A stretch of 64,000 nucleotides of DNA from Tenacibaculum larymnensis (GCF_028829235.1 NZ_JAIWJY010000003.1:124001-188000), one strand, 5' to 3'. Shown: positions 41,569-51,562, counted from the stretch's first letter. Notes: a model not told the origin generated them from the sequence alone. Numbers and translations: made by a program.

Positions 41569-41985
41569 ATGAAAAAAGTTTTTCATAAAATATCATCCGT
41601 TTGTTTGGTACTTATCGTGTTATTGTCAACAGTTTCTTTTACTATTGATAGTCATTATTGTGGCGATACTTTAGTGGATTCTTCTTTATTTGGGCACGTT
41701 GAAACTTGCGGAATGGATAAACAACTATCCAAAAATGATTGTCAAAGTGAAGTTCAGGATGATTCCTGTTGTTCAGGTAAACAATTAGTTGTTGAAGGTC
41801 AGGATGACCTTAAGATATCTTTTAACTCCTTAAATTTTGAGCAACAAGTCTTTGTTGTCTCTTTTGTACATTCTTATATCAATCTCTTTGAGACTCTTGA
41901 TTCGCACATTGTTCCTTTTAGAGATTATGCAGTTCCCTTTCTCATACGGGATATACAAAAACTGCACGAGACGTATTTAATTTGA
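41569..41985 (+). CDS. HYC_CC_PP family protein, second copy
   Basis: A 138-residue exported protein similar in layout to its divergent neighbour: signal peptide (residues 1-25), HYC motif (DSHYCGD), CC motif (DSCCSGK), hydrophobic helix (VFVVSFVHSYINLFETL), but the PP mark is replaced by AVPF. A TAAATTCG (-7-like, close to the TAnnTTTG consensus) at 41553-41560 ends 8 bp before the ATG, suggesting a nearly leaderless transcript. It starts the plus-strand copper/silver efflux region. Confidence 0.8.
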   Translation: MKKVFHKISSVCLVLIVLLSTVSFTIDSHYCGDTLVDSSLFGHVETCGMDKQLSKNDCQSEVQDDSCCSGKQLVVEGQDDLKISFNSLNFEQQVFVVSFVHSYINLFETLDSHIVPFRDYAVPFLIRDIQKLHETYLI

Positions 41986-41996
41986 TTTTAAACAGT

Positions 41997-42014
41997 TTCC
42001 GATAACTATCGGAA
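41997..42014. terminator. Palindrome TTCCGATA/TATCGGAA after the HYC_CC_PP gene
   Basis: TTCCGATAACTATCGGAA is a palindrome with 8-bp arms and a 2-base centre (six base pairs with a six-base loop when folded as RNA), 12 bp after the gene's stop. It may be a weak terminator or a dispersed genomic palindrome; no long T run follows. Confidence 0.4.
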
Positions 42015-42119
42015 TAATTAGCCCTATGGTCAATACGATTTTGGGCTCATTTTCTTGTGTTTAATATTTTGATTATATTGAGATATTATTCGATGTATAA
42101 CTGTTTAATAATCATTGTA

Positions 42120-45100
42120 ATGCTGAATAAAAGTATCAAATTTTTAATCGAGAACAAGTTAGTAGCCGTTCTACTACTTGCACTTTTTATTGCTTGGGGA
42201 GTCGTAAATGCCCCGTTTGAATGGAATACAGGCTCACTTCCTCGAGACCCTGTTGCCGTAGATGCCATACCGGATATTGGCGAAAACCAACAAATTGTAT
42301 TTACTAAATGGGATGGTCGTTCCCCTCAAGATATTGAGGATCAAATTACTTATCCTCTAACCACATCGCTTCTTGGTATTCCAGGGGTTAAAACAATACG
42401 TAGTTCATCTATGTTCGGGTTTTCGAGCATTTATATCATTTTCGAAGAAGATATTGAATTTTATTGGAGCAGAAGCCGAATACTTGAAAAATTAAACTCA
42501 TTACCAGCCGGACTTCTACCAGAAGGCGTTAATCCAGCTCTAGGTCCCGATGCCACAGGATTAGGGCAAATATATTGGTACACCCTTGAGGGACGTGATA
42601 AAGATGGTAATGTTACAGGTGGATGGGATTTACAGGAATTACGAAGCATTCAGGATTTCTACGTAAAATACGCACTGTCTTCGGCGAGTGGTGTTTCCGA
42701 AGTGGCTTCCATCGGCGGATATGTTTTGGAATATCAAGTGGATGTTAATCCCGAATTAATGCGGCAATACAACATAGGCTTGAGTGAGGTTGTAAAAGCA
42801 GTAAAACAAAGCAACAAAGATGTTGGTGCACAAACGCTTGAAATCAACCAAGCTGAATACCTTATAAGAGGATTGGGTTATATTAAGAAACTATCTGATT
42901 TAGAAAACGCGGTAGTTACTTCAAAAGATTTTACATCCATCCGTATAAAGGATATTGCGAAAGTAACACACGGTCCTGCTACAAGAAGAGGCTTATTGGA
43001 CAAGGAAGGAGCCGAGGTTGTTGGTGGTGTTGTAGTGGCTCGTTATGGGGCCAATCCTATGGAAGTCATCAACAATGTTAAAGAAAAAATAAACGAGTTA
43101 AGTTCTGGGCTTCCATCAAAAACATTAAGCGATGGGAGGACTTCGCAATTAACCATCGTACCCTTTTATGACAGAACAGAACTAATCCAAGAAACCTTGG
43201 GCACACTTGATGAAGCGCTAACTTTAGAGATATTGATTACCATTTTTGTGATTATCATAATGGTCTTCAATTTAAGGGCTTCCGTATTGATTTCAGGACT
43301 ATTACCTGTGGCGGTATTGATGGTTTTTATATCAATGAAGTTGTTTAATGTAGATGCCAATATTGTCGCCTTATCTGGTATTGCCATCGCCATTGGTACA
43401 ATGGTAGATGTGGGAGTTATTCTATCTGAAAATGTACTGCGTCATATAGATGAAAATGACCAGAACCTACCAATGAATACAGTTGTATATAATGCCACAG
43501 CCGAGGTCTCTGGCGCTATTCTAACTGCTGTTATGACCACAATAATAAGTTTTATTCCTGTATTCACTATGATAGGAGCTGAAGGTAAGTTATTTAGACC
43601 TTTGGCCTTCACAAAAACAGCGGCACTCACAGCATCTCTTATAGTGGCATTATTTCTTATACCACCTTTTGCAGCCTATTTTTTCAGAAAGCGTAATGTA
43701 AAAATTTCTTTTAGATACATTCTCAATATTGCTTTAGTAATAATTGGTCTGTTAGCAGTAATTTTTGGACATACCCTTGGGCTTATACTGGTTGCATATG
43801 GTATCGTTGGTTTACTGTCTATTAAAGAAAAAATATCGGCAGATAGAGCTAATATCATCAACATATTTATTTCAGCCTTTGCCATTGTATTCTTGTTGGC
43901 GGAATATTGGAGACCATTGGGTGTAGATAGAAGCATTTTCTGGAACTTAATATTTGTAGGCCTGATATGCTTTGGCCTGTTGGGTATATTTACGCTATTT
44001 AGGAGCTATTATGTGCGCATATTAAATTGGGCGTTACGCAATAAACTCTTGTTTCTAGCCATACCCACTGCTATTGTCATCTTCGGTGTTATGATAATGC
44101 GGAATACGGGTAAGGAATTTATGCCATCACTTAATGAAGGTTCTTTCCTCTTAATGCCAACTTCTATGCCTCACGCTGGGGTTGAGGAGAACAAGCGTGT
44201 TTTACAACAATTGGATATGGCCGTTGCTAGCATCCCAGAGATTGAAACGGTGGTTGGTAAATCAGGACGCACAGAATCGGCTTTAGACCCAGCACCGTTG
44301 TCAATGTATGAAAATGTAATTCAGTACAAGTCTGAATACATTTTAAATGATAAAAGAGAAAGACAACGATTTAAAGTTAATGAAGATGGTCTCTTTATGT
44401 TAAAGGATGGTAGCTTGGTTACAAATCCAAATGTTGAATTGGAAGTAGACGAAGGCAAGTATGATGCCACCTTATTAAAAGACCCTTTTAACATTACTGA
44501 TAGACAACTTATACCAGACGACGATGGTGAGTATTATAGAAACTGGCGACCAGAAATTGAATCGCCCGATGATATTTGGAAAGAGATTGTAAAGGTAACT
44601 AAACTTCCCGGAGTTACTTCAGCACCAAAGCTACAACCCATAGAAACACGCTTGGTGATGCTACAGACTGGTATGCGAGCACCTATGGGCATTAAGGTGA
44701 AAGGACAGGATTTAAAAGAAATTGAGGCGTTTGGGGTACAATTGGAAGATATCTTAAAACAAGCAGAGGGTGTAAAGGATGAAGCAGTTTTTGCCGACCG
44801 TATTGTGGGGAAGCCATACCTACTTATAGATATTGACAGAGAACGACTTGCGCGCTATGGCATAACCATAGAGCAAGTACAGCAAGTTATACAGGTTTCT
44901 GTTGGTGGTATGGTGCTTTCACAAACAGTAGAAGGTAGGGAGCGCTATGGTATTCGTGTACGCTACCCAAGGGAATTACGCGCAAATCCAAACGATTTAA
45001 AAGATATTTATGTGCCTGTAGAAAAAGGAAGTCCGGTTCCGTTAAGTGAGTTGGCCACTATTAGATATGAGAAAGGGCCACAGGTTATAAAGAGTGAAGA

Positions 45101-45860
45101 TACTTTTTTAGTAGGTTACGTGCTCTTTGATAAGTTGGATGGTTATGCCGAGGTAGATGTGGTAGAAAACGCCCAAGCACTCATACAAGAGAAGATTGAT
45201 AATGGACAGCTTGTTGTGCCAAAAGGAATTAACTATCAATTTACAGGAACCTATGAGAACCAATTAAGGGCCGAAAAAACACTTGGTGTAGTTGTGCCAC
45301 TCGCATTGCTAATTATATTTCTCATTCTTTATTTCCAGTTCCGTTCTGTTGCAACATCCCTTATGGTTTTTACAGGTATTGCCGTGGCTTTTGCAGGAGG
45401 CTTTCTAATGATTTGGTTTTATGGACAGGATTGGTTTTTGAACTTTAGCTTCTTTGGTGAAAACCTACGAGACCTGTTCCAAATGCACACTATAAACTTG
45501 AGTGTTGCCGTTTGGGTTGGGTTTATTGCATTGTTTGGTATTGCTACAGACGACGGAGTGGTAATGGCTACCTACCTTACGCAAACCTTTGACAAAAACA
45601 AACCTAAAGATAGAAAAAGCATTAGGGCATCCGTAGTTGAGGCAGGAGAAAAACGTATCCGTCCTTGTTTGATGACGACGGCAACAACCATTCTTGCCTT
45701 GTTACCAGTACTCACTTCAACAGGTCGAGGGAGTGATATAATGATACCAATGGCTATTCCAAGTTTCGGAGGTATGTTAATTGCACTAATAACCTTATTT
45801 GTTGTACCGGTATTATTTAGTTTGAAACACGAACTTCAATTAAAAAAAGCTACAAAATGA
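42120..45860 (+). CDS. cusA: CusA/CzcA-family heavy-metal RND efflux pump
   Basis: About 1246 residues from ATG 42120 (MLNKSIKFLIENKLVAVLLL); earlier in-frame ATGs at 42057 and 42093 are less likely. An inner-membrane RND pump with the usual two six-helix halves and periplasmic loops; family motifs: AIAIGTMVDVGVILSEN and FGIATDDGVVMATYL (Asp pair in TM4-like region), LTGIPGVKTIRSSSMFGFSSIYIIFEEDI. Length is above the typical ~1040 of CusA because of a second transmembrane-rich insert around residues 510-640. It exports Cu(I)/Ag(I) (possibly other ions) and overlaps the TolC-like gene by 4 bp. Confidence 0.93.
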   Translation: MLNKSIKFLIENKLVAVLLLALFIAWGVVNAPFEWNTGSLPRDPVAVDAIPDIGENQQIVFTKWDGRSPQDIEDQITYPLTTSLLGIPGVKTIRSSSMFGFSSIYIIFEEDIEFYWSRSRILEKLNSLPAGLLPEGVNPALGPDATGLGQIYWYTLEGRDKDGNVTGGWDLQELRSIQDFYVKYALSSASGVSEVASIGGYVLEYQVDVNPELMRQYNIGLSEVVKAVKQSNKDVGAQTLEINQAEYLIRGLGYIKKLSDLENAVVTSKDFTSIRIKDIAKVTHGPATRRGLLDKEGAEVVGGVVVARYGANPMEVINNVKEKINELSSGLPSKTLSDGRTSQLTIVPFYDRTELIQETLGTLDEALTLEILITIFVIIIMVFNLRASVLISGLLPVAVLMVFISMKLFNVDANIVALSGIAIAIGTMVDVGVILSENVLRHIDENDQNLPMNTVVYNATAEVSGAILTAVMTTIISFIPVFTMIGAEGKLFRPLAFTKTAALTASLIVALFLIPPFAAYFFRKRNVKISFRYILNIALVIIGLLAVIFGHTLGLILVAYGIVGLLSIKEKISADRANIINIFISAFAIVFLLAEYWRPLGVDRSIFWNLIFVGLICFGLLGIFTLFRSYYVRILNWALRNKLLFLAIPTAIVIFGVMIMRNTGKEFMPSLNEGSFLLMPTSMPHAGVEENKRVLQQLDMAVASIPEIETVVGKSGRTESALDPAPLSMYENVIQYKSEYILNDKRERQRFKVNEDGLFMLKDGSLVTNPNVELEVDEGKYDATLLKDPFNITDRQLIPDDDGEYYRNWRPEIESPDDIWKEIVKVTKLPGVTSAPKLQPIETRLVMLQTGMRAPMGIKVKGQDLKEIEAFGVQLEDILKQAEGVKDEAVFADRIVGKPYLLIDIDRERLARYGITIEQVQQVIQVSVGGMVLSQTVEGRERYGIRVRYPRELRANPNDLKDIYVPVEKGSPVPLSELATIRYEKGPQVIKSEDTFLVGYVLFDKLDGYAEVDVVENAQALIQEKIDNGQLVVPKGINYQFTGTYENQLRAEKTLGVVVPLALLIIFLILYFQFRSVATSLMVFTGIAVAFAGGFLMIWFYGQDWFLNFSFFGENLRDLFQMHTINLSVAVWVGFIALFGIATDDGVVMATYLTQTFDKNKPKDRKSIRASVVEAGEKRIRPCLMTTATTILALLPVLTSTGRGSDIMIPMAIPSFGGMLIALITLFVVPVLFSLKHELQLKKATK

Positions 45861-47074
45861 GAAATATAATTCTATTGGGAATTGTCTTTTTCGCTTTCGC
45901 GAAGATTAATGCACAACAATTAGCCTCTTACATTCAGGAAGCTCAAGATAACAATCCCGAGATTCAAGCTTTTGAATTACGCTACAACATAGCAGAAGAA
46001 AAAGTTAATGAAGCTAATACCTTGCCAGATACACAAATTAGTGCTGGCTATTTTATAAGTGAACCCGAAACCCGTACAGGAGCGCAACGCGCACGTTTCT
46101 CTGTCAAGCAAATGTTACCTTGGTTTGGAACTATTTCGGCAAGGGAAAATTACGCAAGCTCAATAGCGGAAACTCAATATGTAGATATTGTCATTATGAA
46201 GCGCAAATTGGCACTTTCAGTTTCTCAATCCTATTATAAACTATATGCTATTAGAGCAAAACAATTGGTTCTTGAGAAAAATATCGACCTTTTAGAAACC
46301 TATGAACGTTTAGCATTAACATCGGTAGAAGTTGATAAGGCATCAGCTGTTGATGTACTTCGTCTTCAAATTAGGCAAAATGAACTTGTACAACAAAAAG
46401 AAGTTTTAGAGCAGGATTACCTTGCTGAACAAGCCACCTTCAATAATCTATTAAATCGTGATGGGACTATTGCCGTAACCGTGGTTGAGGATATGTTTAT
46501 TCCAGATGAGGACGCATTAATCTTGACGGAAAATCTTCAGTTAAATCCTGAACTCATTAAATATGATAAGCTTTATGAGTCCGTTGAGCAATCAGAGTTG
46601 TTGAATCAAAAACAGAGCTCGCCCAATATAGGTTTTGGGCTAGATTATGTACCAGTTTCTGAGCGTCCTGATATGAATTTTACCGACAACGGAAAGGACA
46701 TCATAATGCCAATGGTGTCTATCTCAATTCCAATTTTTAACAACAAATACAAATCAGTAACAAAACAGAATCAGTTAAAGCAGTTACAGATACAGTCCCA
46801 AAAAGAAGATAGATTAAATAAACTGGAAACCCTATTAGCAGATGCAAAGTACAACCGAGAAAATGCGAGAATAAAATTCAATATTCAATCGGACAATCTA
46901 AAACAAGCAAATGATGCTGAAGAAATCTTGATAAAGAATTATGAAACAGGCACTATTGATTTTAACGATGTACTGGATGTTCAAGAGTTGCAATTAAAAT
47001 TTCAAATAAACCTTATAGAATCTATTAAAGGCTATTATATACAATATGCTTTGATTAATTATTTAACACAATAA
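45857..47074 (+). CDS. TolC-family outer-membrane factor (CusC-like)
   Basis: A 405-residue outer-membrane efflux protein with a signal peptide (residues 1-19, AFAKINAQ). Long helical regions (ALSVSQSYYKLYAIRAKQLVLEKNIDLLETYERLAL, LRLQIRQNELVQQKEVLEQDYLAEQATFNNLL) and the RTGAQRARFSVKQMLPWFG segment are typical of Bacteroidota CusC-like proteins. It forms the exit duct for CusA and the CusB homologue. Its signal-peptide DNA carries the TTCGCGAA palindrome core. Second gene of the Cus operon, 4 bp before the multicopper oxidase. Confidence 0.92.
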   Translation: MRNIILLGIVFFAFAKINAQQLASYIQEAQDNNPEIQAFELRYNIAEEKVNEANTLPDTQISAGYFISEPETRTGAQRARFSVKQMLPWFGTISARENYASSIAETQYVDIVIMKRKLALSVSQSYYKLYAIRAKQLVLEKNIDLLETYERLALTSVEVDKASAVDVLRLQIRQNELVQQKEVLEQDYLAEQATFNNLLNRDGTIAVTVVEDMFIPDEDALILTENLQLNPELIKYDKLYESVEQSELLNQKQSSPNIGFGLDYVPVSERPDMNFTDNGKDIIMPMVSISIPIFNNKYKSVTKQNQLKQLQIQSQKEDRLNKLETLLADAKYNRENARIKFNIQSDNLKQANDAEEILIKNYETGTIDFNDVLDVQELQLKFQINLIESIKGYYIQYALINYLTQ

Positions 47075-47077
47075 AAA

Positions 47078-49507
47078 ATGAGAACAATAAACATAATCAC
47101 ATTATTACTATTTACCTCATTCACTTTTGCCCAAGTAGGGACAAATGGAGATGATAGAAATGAAGAAGGAAGGAAAATAAAAGAATATAATCTCACTATA
47201 GAGGAAAATGAAATGACACTTGCTGGTGTAACCGCAAAAGCGATGACCATCAATGGCAGTATTCCTGGGCCAGTTTTAGAGTTTAACGAGGGAGACCTTG
47301 CAATCATCAACGTCACCAATAAAATGGATGAAGAAACCTCAGTGCATTGGCACGGGTTGATACTTCCAAATTTCTATGATGGTGTCCCTTATTTGAATAC
47401 ACCCCCAATCGAACCAGGAGAGACTTTTCAATACAGAATCCCTATAAACCAATCAGGTACCTATTGGTACCATTCCCATACAATGTTACAAGAACAGAAA
47501 GGTGTTTATGGGTCTATTATCATTCATCCAAAAGAAAAAACTTTGGAATATGATAAAGATTTGGTGGTGCTACTCTCTGATTGGACAAACGAGAAACCAT
47601 TGAACGTGCTACGAAACCTTAAAAGAGGTAACGAGTGGTATCAAGTTAAAAAAGGTACAGCAGTACCATTGAGTAGAGTCATTTCAGAAGGTGCTTTTGG
47701 TGCTCAACTGAAATTTTGGAGAGACCGTATGGAAGGGGCTGATATTAGCGATATCTACTATCCCGCCTTTCTAACCAATGGAAAATCATTGGCAGAATAT
47801 CCAGAATTCAAACCAGGCGAAAAAGTACGACTTCGCTTTATCAATGCATCTGCCTCTACCTATTATTGGATGGACTTTGGTGGTGGCAACCCTATGATTG
47901 TTGCAGGAGATGGTATCGATGTGGAACCTGTATCCAAAAGCCGATTTCTTTTTGGCATTGCCGAAACCTACGATGTTATCGTAACCATTCCCGATGGTAC
48001 TTTAGAAGTTACCGCCACAACACAGGATGGCTCTGGAAGCACTTCCTTACGATTGGGTCAAGGAACGCTATATCCTGCAAAAAGAATAGAGAGACCAGAC
48101 AAGGTCGCAATGATGAAGCAAATGGCCAAAATGGATATGAAAATGGGGGCACCTGCAATGACTGGCAACAAAAAGAAGAACACACCCGAATATTTGATGC
48201 AGAAGTACGGAATGAAGATGAATATGAAGGATGGGCAGATGCAAATGGGAATGCACGATAAGATGTCAATGAATAATGGTCAAATGGATGATAAAATGAA
48301 AATGGAAGACCAAAAACCTATGGATATGAATAAAAATCATATGCATATGGAGACAGATAAAAAGATGGACGCTATGGCAGGAATGAAAAAAGATACAATG
48401 TCAATGAAATCCACCCAACCGTCGCATAAGGTGGATGGCCATATTGGTCACGATATGTCTATGATGCAGAAGGATACCGCATCCTTTGATTACAGCACAC
48501 GTAACACCTATTTTAACTATGATTTCTTAAAAGCGAAGGAAAATACCACCTACAAGGCTGATTTACCCGTAAACGATATTCTATTAAACCTTACCGGAAA
48601 TATGCAACGCTATGTTTGGAGTATGAATGGCGTACCACTTTCAGAGACCGATAACATTAAAATCAAGGGTGGCCAGGTAACCCGTATTACGCTTAACAAC
48701 CTAACAATGATGCATCACCCGATGCACCTTCACGGACATTTTTTCAGGGTCATTAACGAAAATGGTGAACGTTCACCATTAAAGCATACCGTTAATGTGC
48801 CGCCAATGCAAAAAGTGGTTATAGAGTTCTACAACGAAGAATATGGTGATTGGATTTTTCATTGTCACGTCCTATATCATATGATGGGTGGTATGGCAAG
48901 AGTATTTAGTTATGATACCCCAAGGGATGTAAGGATGAAGGATTTTCCCGCTCAAAAACTCGTTGATGAAACAGACCATTACTATTCCTGGGGATTGTTG
49001 CGTGCAGGCTCAAACTTTAACGAACTCTTTTTGATGTCAACTAATATCCGAAATGGATTTGGTTTACGAGCAGAGTTCGATTATGACAGAAATCTTGAAG
49101 CCGAAGTAAACTATGATAGATACCTAAATGATTGGGTACGTCTCTACGTAGGTGTTAATACAGAAACAGAAATACCAAATTCCTTCGATGAGTTCAATAC
49201 AGTTGGTCTTATTGGTGTAAAATACTTTACACCTTATAGGTTTAATGTAGATGTGAGTATGGATAATCAGCTACGCCCAAGAGTACGTTTGGATAGAGAG
49301 CTATTGCTTTTCCCAAGAATTTTTCTGGAAGGTGAGTATGAATATAGAGCAGACTTTGGATGGGTAAATGATATAGGGAATAGCTCTTATGAGAGTGAAA
49401 CACAATGGTTGGTTGGCCTTTCTTACATCCTGTCAAGAAACTTTTCAATTCAAGGAAACTATAACAACCGATATGGTTGGGGTGGCGGTCTTTTAGCAAG
49501 ATTTTAA
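47078..49507 (+). CDS. Multicopper oxidase (CopA-type) with C-terminal outer-membrane-barrel-like domain
   Basis: An 809-residue exported protein: signal peptide (1-19, TSFTFA), three cupredoxin domains with copper motifs VHWHGLIL, WYHSHTM, HPMHLHGHFF and HCHVLYHMMGG (type 1/2/3 sites), and a Met/His-rich insert at about residues 345-470 (MKMEDQKPMDMNKNHMHMET). From about residue 625 the sequence changes to alternating beta strands ending in Phe (NYDRYLNDWVRLYVGVN, ending GGGLLARF), which looks like a CopB-like barrel. Oxidation of Cu(I) in the periplasm is the expected role. Confidence 0.88.
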   Translation: MRTINIITLLLFTSFTFAQVGTNGDDRNEEGRKIKEYNLTIEENEMTLAGVTAKAMTINGSIPGPVLEFNEGDLAIINVTNKMDEETSVHWHGLILPNFYDGVPYLNTPPIEPGETFQYRIPINQSGTYWYHSHTMLQEQKGVYGSIIIHPKEKTLEYDKDLVVLLSDWTNEKPLNVLRNLKRGNEWYQVKKGTAVPLSRVISEGAFGAQLKFWRDRMEGADISDIYYPAFLTNGKSLAEYPEFKPGEKVRLRFINASASTYYWMDFGGGNPMIVAGDGIDVEPVSKSRFLFGIAETYDVIVTIPDGTLEVTATTQDGSGSTSLRLGQGTLYPAKRIERPDKVAMMKQMAKMDMKMGAPAMTGNKKKNTPEYLMQKYGMKMNMKDGQMQMGMHDKMSMNNGQMDDKMKMEDQKPMDMNKNHMHMETDKKMDAMAGMKKDTMSMKSTQPSHKVDGHIGHDMSMMQKDTASFDYSTRNTYFNYDFLKAKENTTYKADLPVNDILLNLTGNMQRYVWSMNGVPLSETDNIKIKGGQVTRITLNNLTMMHHPMHLHGHFFRVINENGERSPLKHTVNVPPMQKVVIEFYNEEYGDWIFHCHVLYHMMGGMARVFSYDTPRDVRMKDFPAQKLVDETDHYYSWGLLRAGSNFNELFLMSTNIRNGFGLRAEFDYDRNLEAEVNYDRYLNDWVRLYVGVNTETEIPNSFDEFNTVGLIGVKYFTPYRFNVDVSMDNQLRPRVRLDRELLLFPRIFLEGEYEYRADFGWVNDIGNSSYESETQWLVGLSYILSRNFSIQGNYNNRYGWGGGLLARF

Positions 49508-49550
49508 ATAAAGATTAACATATATCAATAATAATTAAATCAAAAACAAA

Positions 49551-50180
49551 ATGAGCAAATTAAAATTAGTATTAGGGATAGTTGCAATAGCATTTGTAAC
49601 CTTAACAGCAGTGTCTTGTAAAGACGCTAAAACAGACAAGAATAATTCAACAGAGCATCATTCAGAGATGAATGCAGATGGAGACCATTCAAAAATGAAT
49701 CACGATAATAGCGATGGTCATCACGATGGTGATAAAAAGGAAATGACGATGAATGGCAACGGTACCTCACAGGCCGTATTAAATGATTATTTCAGTCTTA
49801 AAGACGCTTTGGTAGCCGATGACAACGCAAAAGCGAAAAATTTAGGAGGTGTATTGGCTAAATCACTTAAAGCTTTTGACACTTCTAAATATTCAGGTAA
49901 TGAGCAAAGTGAACTGAATGATATAATTGAAGACGCCATTGAGCACGCCGAACACATTGCCGAAAGTGCTATGAACCATCAACGGGAACATTTCAAAATA
50001 TTGAGCAAGGATATTGCCGATATGATTGCCATAACTGGAACAGAAAATACTTTATACCAACAGTTTTGCCCAATGTATGATGGTGGAAGTGCGTGGTTGA
50101 GTATGAGTGAAGATATCAAAAACCCGTACTACGGAAGTAAGATGTTGACCTGTGGTAAGGTACAAAAAGAAATCAATTAG
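49551..50180 (+). CDS. DUF3347 lipoprotein
   Basis: A 209-residue lipoprotein (lipobox AVSC, Cys23) with a His/Met-rich linker (EHHSEMNADGDHSKMNHDNS) and a DUF3347 domain: [62 protein letters not shown]3347 proteins bind copper in Bacteroidota copper operons. A close paralogue lies at 50658-51218, and the same domain ends the CusB homologue. Confidence 0.85.
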   Translation: MSKLKLVLGIVAIAFVTLTAVSCKDAKTDKNNSTEHHSEMNADGDHSKMNHDNSDGHHDGDKKEMTMNGNGTSQAVLNDYFSLKDALVADDNAKAKNLGGVLAKSLKAFDTSKYSGNEQSELNDIIEDAIEHAEHIAESAMNHQREHFKILSKDIADMIAITGTENTLYQQFCPMYDGGSAWLSMSEDIKNPYYGSKMLTCGKVQKEIN

Positions 50181-50633
50181 ATGAAAATTGTAAAAATCAT
50201 AGCAGTGGTTTTATTGGTGGCGTTTGTGGGCATACAGTTTGTGCCCACCGAGCGTAACCAAAGCGATGTCGTTCCAAAAACTGATTTTATGTTGGTCAAC
50301 TCTGTGCCAGACCACATCAAGAGCAAGTTGCAAACTTCCTGCTATGATTGCCACAGTAACAATACTCAATATCCTTGGTACAATAAAGTACAACCCATTG
50401 CTTGGTTTTTGGAAGACCATATCAAAGAAGGAAAAGCAGAATTGAATTTCAATGAGTGGGATTCGTTATCAAACAGAAGAAAAAAGAGCAAGTTAAGATC
50501 CATCATCAAACAGATTGAAAATGACGAAATGCCTTTGGATTCTTATACTTTGATTCACAAAGATGCAAGCTTTTCAGAAGCCGAAAAACAGGAACTAATC
50601 CAATGGGTAGGACGATTAAAAGATAGTATATAA
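50181..50633 (+). CDS. Haem-binding domain protein (CxxCH)
   Basis: A 150-residue membrane-anchored protein (helix at residues ~5-22) with one c-type haem motif, CYDCH, near residue 54 followed by SNNTQYPWYNKVQPIAWFLEDH, the Haem_bd domain signature. It directly follows the DUF3347 lipoprotein (no gap). Function unknown; probably electron transfer or redox sensing in the periplasm, linked to the metal genes only by position. Confidence 0.85.
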   Translation: MKIVKIIAVVLLVAFVGIQFVPTERNQSDVVPKTDFMLVNSVPDHIKSKLQTSCYDCHSNNTQYPWYNKVQPIAWFLEDHIKEGKAELNFNEWDSLSNRRKKSKLRSIIKQIENDEMPLDSYTLIHKDASFSEAEKQELIQWVGRLKDSI

Positions 50634-50657
50634 ACAATAATAATTAAAAATAAGAAA

Positions 50658-51218
50658 ATGAAAAATTTAAAAATGAGTATAGCAGCAATGCTATTGTTAA
50701 CCCTTTCTTTTGCCAATGGACAAGAAAAAGAAAAAATGAACCACGATCACGCAACTATGAAAATGGACCATAGTAAAATGATGAATATGAACAATGATGC
50801 AAAAGTAGAAGCAATATTAAACGATTACTTCAACTTAAAAGATGCCTTAGTAGCAGATGACACCAAAAAGGCAGCCCAGGAAGGCTCTAAATTGGCTGCC
50901 TCACTAAAAGCATTTGATGCTTCAAAATATACAGCAGAAGAACAAAAAGAATTAGCTGATATTATTGAAGATGCCACTGAGCACGCCGAACATATTGCAA
51001 AAAGTGAAATGAGTCATCAAAGAGAGCATTTTAAAACCTTGAGTAAGGATATTTCAGATTTGATAGCAATTACAGGTACAAAAAGCACTCTGTACGAGCA
51101 GTTTTGCCCAATGTATGATGGTGGTAGCTCTTGGTTGAGTACAAGTGATCAAGTGAGAAACCCATATTATGGCAGTAAGATGCTCAAGTGTGGAAAAGTA
51201 AAAAAGACTATTAATTAG
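50658..51218 (+). CDS. DUF3347 secreted protein, paralogue
   Basis: A 186-residue protein with a signal peptide (residues 1-21, FANGQ), a Met/His-rich stretch ([20 protein letters not shown]) and a DUF3347 domain nearly identical in motifs to the previous one ([34 protein letters not shown]). Unlike the first copy, no lipobox cysteine is present, so it would be released into the periplasm. Confidence 0.85.
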   Translation: MKNLKMSIAAMLLLTLSFANGQEKEKMNHDHATMKMDHSKMMNMNNDAKVEAILNDYFNLKDALVADDTKKAAQEGSKLAASLKAFDASKYTAEEQKELADIIEDATEHAEHIAKSEMSHQREHFKTLSKDISDLIAITGTKSTLYEQFCPMYDGGSSWLSTSDQVRNPYYGSKMLKCGKVKKTIN

Positions 51219-51230
51219 ATAATCCCTTCT

Positions 51231-51562
51231 TTAAGATTAGGAATCGTTCTGGTTTATTAGTTAACAGAATGGTTCCTGTCTTAAGGAAATATTAATAGTC
51301 ATTAAGTCCTGTCACGGGAAGGAAAAAATATTGATGGTTAGTGGTTAATTCCTTCCCTTGTCAGGCACAAAATTAATTTTTCCCCTAATTAATGGCAGCC
51401 GATAGGGAAAGAGGTAGAAGATTTGAAAGATTGGTAAAAAGAACCTCTTTCCTTAAAGGTATTAAAAATTGAAAAAGAAAAGTTTAGTAAAAGGTACTTG
51501 ACTATGAGAGGAGAACCTATTTTTTGATTGATGGATAGAGGCTGACTCTCATTTTCAAGTAC
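51231..51562 (+). ncRNA. Structured stretch: four consecutive long hairpins in a gene-free region
   Basis: Four inverted repeats follow one another: 51239-51251/51265-51277 (13 pairs incl. two G-U on the RNA), 51308-51324/51349-51365 (15 of 17), 51404-51415/51443-51454 (12, one G-U) and 51494-51510/51546-51562 (15 of 17). This lies in a 602-bp gap (51219-51820) that otherwise holds only a 44-residue ORF. I cannot name an RNA family. The first hairpin may terminate the DUF3347 gene; the rest need another explanation. Strand is given as the neighbours' strand. Confidence 0.35.

Noticed and set aside
42057..42119. Upstream extension of the CusA protein from the ATG at 42057
   Set aside because: The extra residues (MFNILIILRYYSMY) do not resemble the family start, which fits ATG 42120.
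51231..51562. tRNA or riboswitch
   Set aside because: No cloverleaf, anticodon arm or known aptamer core could be recognised; only a series of long hairpins is visible.
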